This document shows positions 44,164 to 55,035 of a stretch of DNA of 64,000 nucleotides, one piece after another. How positions within the stretch are numbered: position 1 is the first letter of the stretch; every line of letters starts with the position of its first letter. Location: assembly GCA_947396885.1 (NCBI GenBank), contig OX377202.1, forward strand, positions 17,174,001-17,238,000. The letters are read 5' to 3'. Both the position numbers and the translations under genes were made by a program. Source of the DNA: Heligmosomoides polygyrus polygyrus. Lineage: Eukaryota > Nematoda > Chromadorea > Rhabditida > Heligmosomidae. The notes under the pieces were generated by a model. It was not told the DNA's origin. It saw only the letters and a list, made by a program, of their open reading frames with translations, and ran no database searches.

Positions 44164-44430
44164 AGGGCGCGCAGAGTTCAGTCGGAGGAGGTGCCGGCTC
44201 TCGCATGCACCAAAATCAACTCATGGTTCTTTGGTTTCCGCCCAGGTCAACCAATCTTTCCGTCCCTTCGTGGTCACTGAGTTGAAACAGGACTTGTCTG
44301 AAAAGGGTAAGACACTAATCTACCCTCGACTAGCCACCGCAGGTCTTAATTACTTTCACGACATCACCCACAAATAGGATGCGTGGCGCATTCCGAAAAA
44401 GACTGAACAGCGACTTTTGTACGGCCAATA
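44163..44430 (+). mobile_element. SINE-A copy, diverged
   Basis: gcgcgcagagttcagtcgga (A box), ggttctttggtttccgccca (B box), later body diverged, ending near gactgaacagcgac. Confidence 0.72.
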
Positions 44431-45219
44431 CAATGAATGGCGATGACAAGTCAGTCACCGGAGGAACGGAATGGTTAGTAAGCCTGAGCGGAACAAGACA
44501 ATCGGTAGAAGACACATCGAGAGCCGTCCTCATATTCGACTCCTGTCCAGGTTAATCAAGCTCCATTCTTGTTTTAATCGCTGGTACAGGACAACCACGT
44601 TCACTCCATCAAGTCAAGAAGTATCGTTCCCGTCTCAGCAGTGGACTACATACTCCACCCCCCCCCCCTCCGATCAACGCAGCCTTCAGTGCGAACTTGT
44701 ATATGTTTTTTTTTTCTCGGCCGACGCTCGGATCCAAATTCTATTTCGCCACGGACATAACTTCCTGGTCGGCGGAATCAGGTTAATCGCGAAATTTAGA
44801 GGGAACGCCTGCGCAAAACAACATGCCAGGAAACCACACAAGATAGTAGGCCCACTTAGCCAGTCACGTTCTCACTAGTGTTTATTAAGAATTGTGGGCG
44901 GAGAATAGCTAAGATCATAACGTTTATACTTATGGTTAGTAATGCGGAATGCATTTAACTGCAGGAATAATGTTCTTAAGAAACTTCTTCCATTCGTAAG
45001 GCTCCCCTTCAGTGACACAGCTTGAAGTGTGGAAGAGGGGATGCTCACTTCGTAATTTGAATTTCGAGGAAGAATCCAGGCTTGATGCTGGTCCTGCAAA
45101 ACCGGGTTAGCACCAGATTGTCGCAGAGGGAAGGTTTAGGCGGTCAAAACGAGCACAGGCACCGCATGATCCTTGTATCGCGGTGGAGCCCCATTCGTAT
45201 TTCCTCTCGTATAATCTTT

Positions 45220-45525
45220 TGTGAGCGCGTGTAGCGCAGTTGGAGGAGGTGCCGGCTGTCGTGTTCACCCAGGTTCCTGCTTCGGATTTCCCGCCTAGGC
45301 CAACCAATCCTTCGATCCCTCCGTGGTTGGTGAATTGGTAGCAGACTTGTCTGAGAAGGATAGAGCGCTGACTTGTTCATCGGCTGGCCACCGCAAGTCA
45401 TTGTATGTATGACCAAATACGCATTCATATCACCTCCACGACATCCAGTAGAAGTAGAATGCGTGGCGCATCTCAAAAAGGATTGAGTAACGCCGCCCTT
45501 TATCCCTTATCCTTATAATCCTTCT
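45220..45525 (+). mobile_element. SINE-A copy, full length
   Basis: gcgcgtgtagcgcagttgga, a short internal deletion before ggttcctgcttcggatttcc, full body, tail ccctttatcccttatcctta. Confidence 0.86.
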
Positions 45526-45529
45526 GTGT

Positions 45530-45960
45530 CGCGCGATAGCGCAGTCGGAGGAGGTTCCTGGTTCGAATTTCCCGTCCAGGCCAACCAAGCCATTTACCCC
45601 TCTGGGGTCGATGAAGTGGTACCGGACTTGCGTGGGAGGGATAAAGCGCCGACATCAGCTGGCCACTGCAAGTCTTCTTCTTCTTCTTCTTCTTCTTCAG
45701 CGTTTGACCCGCTCCATAGCGGGGTCCGCTCTTCTGGTGCCATATCGCCATCTTTCCTGATCCCGTGCTAGATCGGATGGACGCCAACTACTTTAAAGTC
45801 CCTGTGTAACGTTTCAGCCCAGCGCTGCCTCGGACTCCACGAAAAACCTTGGCTGAATACGCATTCGAATTGTCTGCACGATATTCCATTCGGGTAGGGT
45901 GCGTGGCGCATATTGCAGAGAGATTCTTTAACATCGACATTTAAGCTTTATCCTTTAAAT
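45530..45960 (+). mobile_element. SINE-A copy with deletion between boxes and an RTE insertion
   Basis: gcgatagcgcagtcggagga runs directly into ggttcctggttcgaatttcc, so about 35 bp between the A and B boxes are lost. The body is split at 45673 by an RTE tail and resumes at 45853 (tggctgaatacgcattcg) to the end at 45960. Confidence 0.83.
45674..45852 (-). mobile_element. RTE 3'-end fragment with (GAA)n tail
   Basis: Minus strand encodes QRWAETLHRDFKVVGVHPSD, RWRYGTRRADPAMERVKR and a stop, followed by about eight GAA triplets (seen as ttcttc at 45674). Same C-terminal block as the element at 10.66-11.11 kb. Inserted antisense into SINE-A. Confidence 0.85.
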
Positions 45961-46318
45961 TGCCAGCGTTTTGGACGATACTTTGTGAGCAGAGAAAACC
46001 ACTCTGAGTAAGATGACTGGCCTTCTACATCTGCATGGGAGTGTGAAGGCGCATTGGATATGTTTTAGATCTTCAGAATCACTTATGTATTTCGCAAAGG
46101 CTAAAATCCAATTAAAAGGTCCATCAACTAACCAGGGAAGGGACTCAGACATAGGTCTGAACAGGGGAAATGGATAGTACTGCAAGAATCTCCACCCTCC
46201 GTGTGGTAGAAGAACATGTTTCGTTTCTGCTGTGTCTTTGAACCCAAAGAGCTGCGGGATCTCGAAGGAAGGGCACAGTATCGCACCGTCATCGCGTGTC
46301 CACGTACGGCAAGTGAAT

Positions 46319-46345
46319 CGGTGGCTCAGCGGGATGCGACGCTGC
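46319..46345 (+). repeat. Isolated tRNA-like A-box segment
   Basis: ggtggctcagcgggatgcga resembles the A-box end of the tRNA-like sequence at 46521-46596 but has no convincing B box. Confidence 0.3.
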
Positions 46346-46520
46346 TGAATGGTAAAGTCATTGTCACCGTTCTCGCCCAACTTTGTCTATAGGGGTTATC
46401 TGGAGTGTTGATCACGAATCTGGCTCTTTCGATAATTTAGAGTGAAATAAGTGTGTAGGAGATGTGTAAGAAGCAAACTGATGAAGGAGGAAGCGGTCAT
46501 GAAAATATGCAAAAATAGTG

Positions 46521-46596
46521 CATGGCACGGGAGTCGAACATCTGGCCTGGCACCTGTGAATGTGCGTAACACCCTGCTGAGCCACCAATTTACTTA
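46521..46596 (-). ncRNA. tRNA-like sequence or third SINE type
   Basis: On minus: ggtggctcagcagggtgtta (A box TGGCTCAGCAGGG) and B box tgttcgactcccg about 45 bp on. I cannot fold a full cloverleaf with confidence, so a tRNA pseudogene or SINE promoter is more likely than a working tRNA. Confidence 0.4.
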
Positions 46597-46859
46597 CCGG
46601 AGAGCCTTTCGCCACGTCCCATACGTCAGCGCGCGCAGGTATGCACGTAGGCACGCGCTGACAGTGCGATACTGACCCCACCTTCGAGGGCCCGTAGCTC
46701 TTTTGGTTCAAGAACTCAGCAAAAACGGAACATATTTCTCTACTTCATGAAGGGTGAAGATTCTCGAAGTACTATGCGTTACACCGTTCAGACCTACGCC
46801 TGAAACCCTTCCCTGGTAAGGTTTGTCTGATGCTATTATAGTTCTTTGGCGCATCATTG

Positions 46860-46970
46860 TTTTGTTCAAATAGGCATTCAGATTGCCTCCAAGATATTTC
46901 GTACAAGCAGAACGCGTGGCGCATGCTGTGAAGGAATTGACTAATGCCAACCCTTACCCTTACACCTTGT
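46860..46970 (+). mobile_element. SINE-A 3' fragment
   Basis: cattcagattgcctccaaga, acgcgtggcgcatgctgtga, and tail cccttacccttacacc. Confidence 0.68.
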
Positions 46971-47595
46971 GTAATTTTTCTTTGCAGCTGAAGCCTCCGC
47001 AGTGCAGCTTAACTCCGACTCATTCAGAAGGAGGACTCTGGAAGGCGGATCTATCAAAATACCAATCCTGCCGAAAGACCAAGCCCATTGAAGAAAAAAA
47101 GAGAAGGGAGAAAAAGAAAAGAAAAGTTAGAGCAAGCATTCTTCATCCGTTCACATCAATTTATTTAGATTTCTTGAGAAAAAGGAAGACATGGCGCATC
47201 CCTGCTTCACATCCTTTTTGGCGCCCGTTGAAAGCCGTCCAAGTCCTGTTGCTTAATGTCTTCCAAAGAGCAATGGTGTGCCCGTCAAGCCTTCCGAGCA
47301 AGGATCTTTTTCACGTCGTTGATTCATGGGAACCACTATCTTGCTTCGTACATCTGTGTTTCACCACCCAAGGGGCCGCGCATGCGCCTGACAACCTGCG
47401 GCAGTATTTCTTCTGAATCGCGGACGGACGAAATCCCCGAAGCAAATAGAGGGACAGCCGTATCTACTACAAGGTCCCTTGAGTCCCTTTGGACGAGGAA
47501 GTATAGCTCTGCTAAATGTGTCGAGGAAATGGTCTCCGTTCTGTCCGTGTGGAAATGAAGCTCGGAGTAAATTAGCAGCACATTTCGTGTTCGCT
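46971..47595. other. Spacer with unassigned ORF
   Basis: A plus-strand open frame (to 47416) follows a good acceptor-like tttttctttgcag at about 46988, but the translation is Lys/Arg-rich and then featureless, and no donor or partner exon is evident. Left as unassigned. Confidence 0.3.
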
Positions 47596-47596
47596 A

Positions 47597-48482
47597 ATTA
47601 GTCCATTTTCACGTCGAACTGGACACTTTTCAAATCAAATTGGACTCTCTTCTAAGCTCGCTTTAAGACCTTTGAAATCAAAGCGAACTCTTCCAGGTCG
47701 AAATACCCTTTCTGCAGCTTAAGCTGAAGTCTCAATAAAATGGTCAGAATTAAATTTTCTTTCAAGAGAATCTAGTATAAGTTTCTTTGAATTTTTTATA
47801 GTTTACCTGTCCTAATAAGTGTAATTATTTTATAAAATTTCCATTTTTAGAGAAAAAATAATAAATTAAAGGTTGTCTTAAAAACTTGTAACAAAGCAAA
47901 GAAACAAGCATAAAGCGCTATGACCGGCTAGATCGCGCCACGCACTCGAAAAACTCGTGATTTTTATTTGGTTGATAGTGTAGATGCCACTTACATAATA
48001 CATTTTAGTGTGGACGTGTGTTATTCTTTACAGTCTTGTTGTACCGTCTACAGGTATGAAATTCCACACCGACAGATAGTTTGCGATCAATTGAATGAAA
48101 ATCGAGCCGTCTTGGATGAGTACATGGCGCGATCTCTTTTTGGAACTAAAAAATGGCAGCCTTCCAGGTATTTAAAACAAGCTTTTAAGCCATTAGTTTT
48201 CCTTAAAAACAAAAATTCTATACACTTTCACAATGTGTTCAGTTATTCGAAGAAAGCGATACTAAAGTTTTTTTGAATAAAAAATTGCTCTAACCTTTTG
48301 AGGGAGTTCACAGCTTGATGTAGAAGAAGCTCATCTCGATTACAAAGAGTTCGCTTTGATTTATAAAATCTTAGGCTAGCTTAAGAGAGTGTCCAATTAG
48401 ATTTGAAAGTGTTTAGTTTGGTTTGAAAAGTTTCCAATTCGATTTCAAAATGTCCAATTCAACGTGAAAATCCCCCATATAT
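47597..48482. mobile_element. Family P element, full copy
   Basis: Left end gtccattttcacgtcgaact, right end aatgtccaattcaacgtgaa; both carry runs of a aaatcaaattggact-type motif. The interior shares gatcgcgccacgcactcg and acgtgtgttattctttacag with the 6637 copy. Confidence 0.72.
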
Positions 48483-48887
48483 AATCCTCCCCATATATAT
48501 GGTATGGTAAAAAATCACTACCCTTTGTTGCCATGCTAGTAGGTTATATACTGCCTTATAGGTTATATATATTTTTCACGTTTGGCGAATCTTGGCATCG
48601 TTGATGTTGTAGTAGATAAGAGTATCTCCAGCGTAGCCAAGATTGTTTCGAGCCTTTATTACAGCTTAATTTCTCGGCATTGTCGCTCTTTTCAGAGCCT
48701 TTGAAAGTCGAAGTCATTTGAGAAACCCTCCGAGTTGCTTTAAGTTTTGTGGTCTCTTTGCCTTTTGGATGGGTTTGTGCAGAATGAAATAGCATTTCGA
48801 GGCGTAGTTTCCCAAGTTACTTCGAATTTTCCATGCTCTGAAGAAGGCGACAACGCGGAGACGTAAGCCACAACAAAGACTTATTTG

Positions 48888-49130
48888 GGATGCGGTACAG
48901 GCTCTATCATACTTCTAACAAGGAATATCGTCGAGACAAGTTGGATGCCTTTTTGGCCTACACAATGAGCTGAGGTGAGCTGATGGGCAATTCAGTGCTT
49001 TATCCTTTGCAGACAAAAGCGCTACGTACTCATCGATGCTAATGCTTGGTTGGCCTAGAGCGGACCTGAACCAAGAATCTAGATCCGGGTGCAGTTGGCA
49101 CCCCTCCGACTGCGCCACCACGCGCCTCAA
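48888..49130 (-). mobile_element. SINE-A copy, diverged
   Basis: gggatgcggtacaggctcta at the 3' side; ends ctccgactgcgccaccacgc (A box on minus). Middle partly lost. Confidence 0.75.
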
Positions 49131-49828
49131 CCCCATACCAGCTCCCACTACTTCCAAGTCCACGTTGCCGGATTATAACCGTGGTCATTAGGGTATATGC
49201 TAACTGGCAGGTGAGCTTTGAAGCCCGTAAAATAATAGGCATGAAACGCAAATTTTTGCAATCATTAGACGAATTTCGATATCTTCCAAACCAAGCACGA
49301 CCTCCGATTAAATAGAAGAGCTACACTATCGTTCAGTGGATAACGCTCCTCAGCACTTAGCGAAGCGGAGCTGTTAACGTTTTGAGAAGTACACGCAATT
49401 TCTGTCATCCCCGTATAGGAGCTATTCTTCGAAAGCTATGCGCTTTTCGTGATAGTCTTCCGGGGCTGGAGTTCTGCGTCTGCGCCAGTGGAACCGAATT
49501 TTATGCTTTTTTTCACAGTAAACATCAGGAGCGTAGAGTGAATAAAGGATTAGTTAGCTGCCTAGTACCTAGGAGGGTTAAAAAATTGTGATTTTTTTGT
49601 ACTTTATGACAACATAGTTTCGTCTGTAGGTGATGGAGCACCTCACCAGGAAGTCTCTAATTACCAGGTTGATCAGCAGTATAGGCAGGGATTTATCTTG
49701 AACAACAAGACCCACAGAACGTGCAACAATATCCAGTGGGTGTTGAGCTAGATGCTCTCTAAATCACTTCCGTCAAGCCTCAAGTGGCTTGCGTAGAGGT
49801 TGTAAGCTGTTGCAACATGCTTGGCTAC
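49131..49828. other. Spacer, nothing recognised
   Basis: No supported feature. Confidence 0.4.
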
Positions 49829-49918
49829 GATCAAAACTCTAGCGCCACGCAAGACCCGAACCTAACCCTCCTGCTGACCGGGAGTGAATGCTCCACGTCA
49901 TTAAACCACCGGCACTGT
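49829..49918 (-). repeat. SINE-B copy
   Basis: gatcaaaactctagcgccac then diverged B box (aagacccgaacct), ending ttaaaccaccggc. The extension precedes the tRNA-like part on this strand as in the other minus copies. Confidence 0.6.
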
Positions 49919-50392
49919 TTAGATGCCCTGCAGTAGGACAACATACGCAGCCTATGCTCGCAGATTACCCGAGCGGAAATGCGAAGCAATAAATGCAAAG
50001 GGTGCTGCCGTATTTAGCTTATGTTTCAATAACCTTTTCAGGACCTGCGAATATTGAATAACCAAAAACCACTCATAATCACCTAAAATAGAGAAGCAAA
50101 AGTAAATAGAAAGTAAGAAGTAGGATGGTGCAGATCATTACTGCGCGACAGTATTTCAAAGAAGGCACCGAACGCAACAAAGAACATTCTTGAAGGAGCA
50201 GTGTACTTATAGAGAGAAATCAAGAAAAGGCAGGTTGGCCAAGACTGGAAGAAGAGTATTCGAGCAATAAAATGGACATCTAGTTGTTTTCCTTTTTAAT
50301 AAGTGGTTAAATAATTTTGTAATTTACTTCATTCAATGAAGCTAGTATTTGTTCCAGAATAGAACGCTACGAAAATCTTTCTCATATGTTAG

Positions 50393-50672
50393 ATAAAGGA
50401 TAAGTGTAAAGGACGGCGTTACTCAATCCCTTTTGGGATGCGCCACGCATTCTACTTATACGAGATGTCGTTGGGACGATTTGAATGCGTATTTGGCCGT
50501 GACTTGCGGTGGCCAGCCGATGAGCAAGTCAGCGCTTTATCCTTCGAACCAATTCACCGGCCCCGGAGGGATGAAGGGCTTGGTTGGACTGGGCGGTAAA
50601 TCCGAACCAGGAACCTGGTATCGGGTCAAGCGACAGTCGGCGTCTCCTCCGACTGCGCTAGACGCGTTCGAT
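50393..50672 (-). mobile_element. SINE-A copy, full length
   Basis: Starts agataaaggataagtgtaaa and ends ctcctccgactgcgctagac; high similarity to the consensus. Confidence 0.86.
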
Positions 50673-50754
50673 AACCCAAGTCCATTAATTATTAACCATA
50701 ATCGCATATGAGCCGCTAGTTTTCGCAATGGTTATGATCAAAACCGTGGCCTTA

Positions 50755-50863
50755 TGACGATGGTTTGCGTCTAGCGCCGAGCGGGACTCGAACCCGCACT
50801 TCTTGCGTAGCCCTCAGGATGCTACGGTATTGAACCACTAGGTCTGATTGACAAAGTCGGCGG
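50755..50863 (-). repeat. SINE-B copy, best preserved
   Basis: On minus: cctagtggttcaataccgta, then gcgggttcgagtcccgctcg (perfect B box and T stem) and gcgctaga. Shares the 5' flank ctgattg(a/g)caaagtcgg with the copy at 54945. Confidence 0.7.
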
Positions 50864-51287
50864 CTGGCTTTCAAAAACATGAATGGGTAATTATTTGATG
50901 AGGAGCATTCGGAGCAAACCCTTAAGGCTACAACAATAAATCACGTCATTTAAACTATCAGTGCATTGAGCCTTGAAAAATAAAATAAAAGTACCTCAGC
51001 GACAAAACCTAGAGGTGTAGCTGGTCGAAGATCAACAACCTCGGGGTATAGGTAGAGAAACTCCTGTGAGTATGAAGAGATACCCATTAAGATCGTCGGC
51101 TGTCTCCCTTAGATCTATACCCGCGAATGGATGGGGAAGGTGGTGGGTGTGTTTCTCCTTTCCGCCTGGCATACTACGGGTTCAATAGTTGACGAATTCG
51201 CCTCAAAAATCGAGGAAGCTAAATATAGAGTTAAACGGAATAAAATAAAATCACTGCAGTGCAAAATAGAAACGCCTGATATTGATT

Positions 51288-51448
51288 TAAATCCCTTTTG
51301 GGGTGCGCCACGCATTCTATATACTTGTACCGGATGTCGTGGGAGCCATACAATGGCCAGCGGATGAACTGGTCAGCGCTTTATCCTTCCCATAGAAGTC
51401 TGATACCAATTCACCGACCCCGTGGGGATGGAAGGCTTGGCTGGCCTG
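51288..51448 (-). mobile_element. SINE-A partial copy, head to head with the next
   Basis: cccttttggggtgcgccacg through ggaaggcttggctggcctg, where it joins the plus-strand copy without spacer. Confidence 0.8.
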
Positions 51449-51720
51449 AGAGCGTGTAACGCAGTCGATGGAGGTACCGGTTGTTGCACGCAGCCGATAC
51501 CAGGTTCCAGGTTCGAATTTCCGCCCAGGCCAACCAAGCCTTCCATCCCTACGAGGTCGGTGAATGGGTAACAGACTTCTATGAAAAAGATAAAGCGCTG
51601 ACCAATTCATCCGCTCGCCACCGTTAGTCATTGTATGGCTCCCACGACATCCGGTACAAGTAGAATGCGTGGCGCACTCGAAAAGGGATTGAGTAACGAC
51701 GTCCTTTGCCCTTTATTATA
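51449..51720 (+). mobile_element. SINE-A copy, full length
   Basis: agcgtgtaacgcagtcgatg (A box), ccaggttcgaatttccgccc (B box), tail ctttgccctttattatat. Confidence 0.82.
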
Positions 51721-51993
51721 TACTATTATACTATTGCTATACTATACTAAACTATCGCAATGACATTACTTTTCTATACTAAGTAGTTACTATACTATGC
51801 TAAGTAATACTACAATATTAAACTAATTACAGTAATAATATATTATTACATACTGTAAAAGATGCAGCGGAAACCGCAGCATATCAGTTTGAATCATAAC
51901 GAAGAGAAGAAGGATAACAGAAGACCTCCTTTCAAATCCGAGACGCCAGACACTTGCAAAGGATATTATTATTATTACTATTATTATTTATTA
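51713..51993. repeat. TA-rich low-complexity tract
   Basis: Runs of tatactat/ttattac words and a (TTA)n stretch at 51965-51993. Confidence 0.75.
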
Positions 51994-52129
51994 CATGAAT
52001 AGCATAGCAATATACGGCCATGTGAACCTAAACTTAAACAACTCATGTTAAGAACAACTGTGACTCGATAAAAAGCTGCTTCACTGGTCTCTTAAATCGT
52101 CGAAGTGTATTGTGAATGTTTAAACGTTT

Positions 52130-52200
52130 AGAAATTTTGTTGCGATCAAAACTTCTAGCGCCAGGCGGTACTCGAACCCGCACCTCCCTCTGACCGGGGG
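52130..52200 (-). repeat. SINE-B copy, truncated at a G run
   Basis: gatcaaaacttctagcgcca, then actcgaacccgcacctccct on plus (B box on minus); breaks off into 14 G residues. Confidence 0.62.
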
Positions 52201-52253
52201 GGGGGGGGGGGTGGGATGCGCTACGCCTTCGCGGATGTTGCGTTCGATGTAAC

Positions 52254-52345
52254 GGCGCCGGTAGTGTAAAGGAGTAGAGCATTCCCGCCCGGTCAGAGAG
52301 AGGTGCAGGTTCGAGTCCCATCTGGCGCTAGAAGTTTTGGTCGCA
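52254..52345 (+). repeat. SINE-B copy with tRNA-like acceptor pairing
   Basis: GGCGCCG at 52254-52260 can pair with TGGCGCT at 52323-52329 (G-U allowed); B box GGTTCGAGTCC at 52308-52318; extension agaagttttggtcgcaacaa. Lies about 50 bp from an inverted copy. Anticodon arm unclear. Confidence 0.65.
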
Positions 52346-52429
52346 ACAAAACGTCGTTATGACAGCTTACAACCTCGATACCAGCCACTTGAAGCTTAAA
52401 GAACTGAATTGAATTGTTTAGAAATTTTA

Positions 52430-52950
52430 TTCTACTCTGAAGCAGCTCGACAAAAGAAATGCAATCTGCGGTTTGATCCAGGCCTAATCAGGACGTTCTT
52501 CAAACTGTCCCCTCGTGTCGCTGAAACTTGAAATGAAAACAGCTCCCTCTTGTCCATGCGTACCAATCCATGCAAAATTTCAAAAAGCAGTATTAAGTAG
52601 TTGAGTTTTCTTCTGAGGTCCAAAGTGCACAGCCCCAAAAATTTGTTTCTCTCACTGCTATTTGATATCCGGCTATAGTTAAATCCGTGGACTAGCAACA
52701 TTACCTTTCGGGTGAAGTCGTTTTGAATTTTTTTAAAGCTTTAATAAGGATCTTCTTGTATGGGGAGTAAACTGAGGTGTCATATTCAGGAATGGGGTGA
52801 ATGTAGGTTTTATAAGCCTTGATCAACACTAAAGGATTTTTGGTCTTCAGCATTCTGAACAAATGGGTTTCAGGCACAGCCAAGATCACGCACCTTCTGA
52901 ACAAAATCCAGTCGAAATATACTAGGATTTCTCTAAAAGAAATGAATGTA
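52430..52950 (-). pseudogene. CR1/Jockey-like LINE RT C-terminal fragment
   Basis: Minus strand: FRMLKTKNPLVLIKAYKTYI, HPIPEYDTSVYSPYKK, ALKKFKT (frameshift near 52700), then NKFLGLCTLDLRRKLNYLIL, LFEILHGLV, SATRGDSLKNVL and NRRLHFF. This order (YKTYIRPILEY-S-VWSPY, LGL-SLE-RR, RG) is the thumb and C-terminal region of CR1/Jockey-type reverse transcriptases. Different class from the RTE copies. Confidence 0.78.
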
Positions 52951-53560
52951 AAATAAAAGAATTTTTCAAATTACATTATTACCAAATATCAGTGCACAAG
53001 CCTTTATATACGATTTACGCATTTTTTATTTTTGTTCTCCCCCCCGTGGGAAACATCGCTTCATATGAAAATCTCTCTCAGTGCTCCGTTTACGAGCAGG
53101 TGGTGGCTCTGCCGGCGCCTCAGCCGAAGATCGCTCGAATGTTTGGTCCCAGCCACCCCACCGCCATGCGGTGGCCGCCTACTACTCAGATCGGGCTTTT
53201 ATCGCGCTCTTCTGCCCATAAAACAATTGCCCAGCGATCGGCCTAATTTTATTACCCGCCGCGGATAAGAGCACCGGGCGCCAGGCGATTCAGCGGAGGC
53301 CACAACGACGATGAGTAGAAGAAGACGGGTCGTGAAGAGCAAAGGGAAGAAGAGAAAGCGGCTGACCTGTTGAATTGCTCGAGTCGATTCACGAAGCTCA
53401 ACACCATCGAGTCGTTGAGATCCAGCAGACTTCGTTCCTCATTGCACATCTCGCCAGCTGAAATGTGTATTTTGAGAGATTTACCAGAGTTCTCGTGTTT
53501 CTATGAAAAGCGATCGACTGGACAGAGAAAGCATATGGATAAGAATGAAGGATGTCGGAA
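52951..53560. other. Spacer with GC-rich patch
   Basis: 53080-53400 is GC-rich and partly open on plus, but I see no domain. Could be a promoter or first exon of an unseen gene; not supported further. Confidence 0.3.
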
Positions 53561-53564
53561 ACCA

Positions 53565-53622
53565 TCCAGTTCATGGAATGCGCCACGCATTCTACTTCAA
53601 TGGAATGTTGTGGAGGGAATTT
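53565..53622 (-). mobile_element. SINE-A fragment
   Basis: aatgcgccacgcattctact and ggaatgttgtggagg only. Confidence 0.65.
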
Positions 53623-54139
53623 CATTAATTATTTATTTGTTTATTTATTTTCTACGTGGAGAGTCACGCAAATAAGCAATTTAACTTTGGTTAAGAAACA
53701 GCATTTGAAACAACAGTAAAGAAAACAATATGAAGTCACCAAAAAGGGTAAAGTTAAGAAGCGTTCTGGAGATATCTGTCAACGAGTCTTATATACCGTC
53801 TCAAAGAGTTCGGTATAACGTTTTTCTTTCAGAGCTTCAAAAACTTGGTCCTTGTTCGATTAGTAAAGAAACCTAATCTTGCAGCACATTTCGCTTTTGG
53901 GACTATGATCTTCCACTGGCCACCACCTTCCAATTCGCAATCGGAATAAGTGGCAGAAACCAGCAGATGGACAAGTCAGTTTTATGATTTTCGTGTATTC
54001 CTCTGCAAACAATTTTTAGGTGAAATTTTGTAATCAAATAATCGTAAAATTTCCAACTAAAAACCTTGTTGGCAGAAGAATACACGAAAATATAAACCGG
54101 GAATGCCGAGGTTCAAGAACTGAGAACTTGTAAATTATT

Positions 54140-54460
54140 GGAAGAGACAGCGTTCTATCATTCCCAGGCAAGTGTGGCACTAATTCCACGACCATGGAGG
54201 GGGTCCCTTTGGTATGCGCCTTGCATTCTACTTCTACGGGATGTCGTGGAGGCGCGTTGAATGCGTATTTGGCCATACAATGACTTGCGGTGACCAGCGT
54301 ATGAACCAGTCAGCGCTTTATCCTACCCAGACAAGTCTGGCACCAGTTCACCGACCCCGGAGGGATGTTGGTTGGCGTAGGCAGGAATTCCGAACCAGGA
54401 ATCTATCGAGTGCACGCGACAGCCCGAATCTCCCCCAACTGCGCTATCCTACGCCCACTG
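54140..54460 (-). mobile_element. SINE-A copy, plus an inverted scrap
   Basis: Main copy 54198-54456: cattctacttctacgggatg through gaccccggagggatgt to ccaactgcgctatcctacgc. 54145-54195 holds a plus-oriented scrap (ttcccaggcaagtgtggcac). Confidence 0.8.
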
Positions 54461-54934
54461 GACATAGGGAAGAGCAAAAGTGCAAAAATTGTTCCCTAAT
54501 TGACTCACGGTTAAAGGTTAGGTGACTAGATTTTCTGATACTACGCAGCACAGAGCTATTGAAGACCCTTCCTGCTATTGTCCTTTGTTTACACTACAAT
54601 GTCTCGAAGGTGAGTAGAGTCGGCGAACTAGTTAATGCCGACGTTGCACTTCTACAAAGAAAAAGAAGATGACATTCAGATACCGTCGTAACGCTTTTGT
54701 TCCTCTTCAAACTTCTCGCTTTTTAAAGGCAGTGCGTGAAGGAGTGCGTTTTCTGCCTCGCGAAGATTCCGCTGAAGAATACGTTCACTTTATATGGAGC
54801 ACAATAACGGGAGCGACTTCCCGCTGCCTAGCAGTATTGAAAAGAAAACGAGATACGAAAGAAGCTTAAGATTCAAATCACTTTGTTTAGGTTCCAACTG
54901 AGGATCTAAACTGTTATAACGATGGCTTGCTGTG

Positions 54935-55035
54935 ATCAAAACTCTAGCGCCGAGCGGGACTCGAACTCTCATCTCTTGCGTACTTCTCAGGATGCTACGC
55001 CATTGAACCACTAGGACTGATTGGCAAAGTCGGAG
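54935..55035 (-). repeat. SINE-B copy
   Basis: gatcaaaactctagcgccga, gcgggactcgaactctcatc (B box on minus), ttgaaccactaggactgatt. Very close to the copy at 50755. Confidence 0.68.

Noticed and set aside
45955..46380. 141-codon minus ORF
   Set aside because: No recognisable family, no flanking splice signals I trust, and part overlaps the end of a SINE-A copy.
46883..47416. 177-codon plus ORF after a good acceptor-like site
   Set aside because: Composition is biased and featureless, the start lies in a SINE fragment and no partner exon was found.
52254..52330. Functional tRNA gene
   Set aside because: Acceptor and T arms are plausible but the anticodon arm is not, and the sequence recurs with the same non-tRNA extension in other copies.
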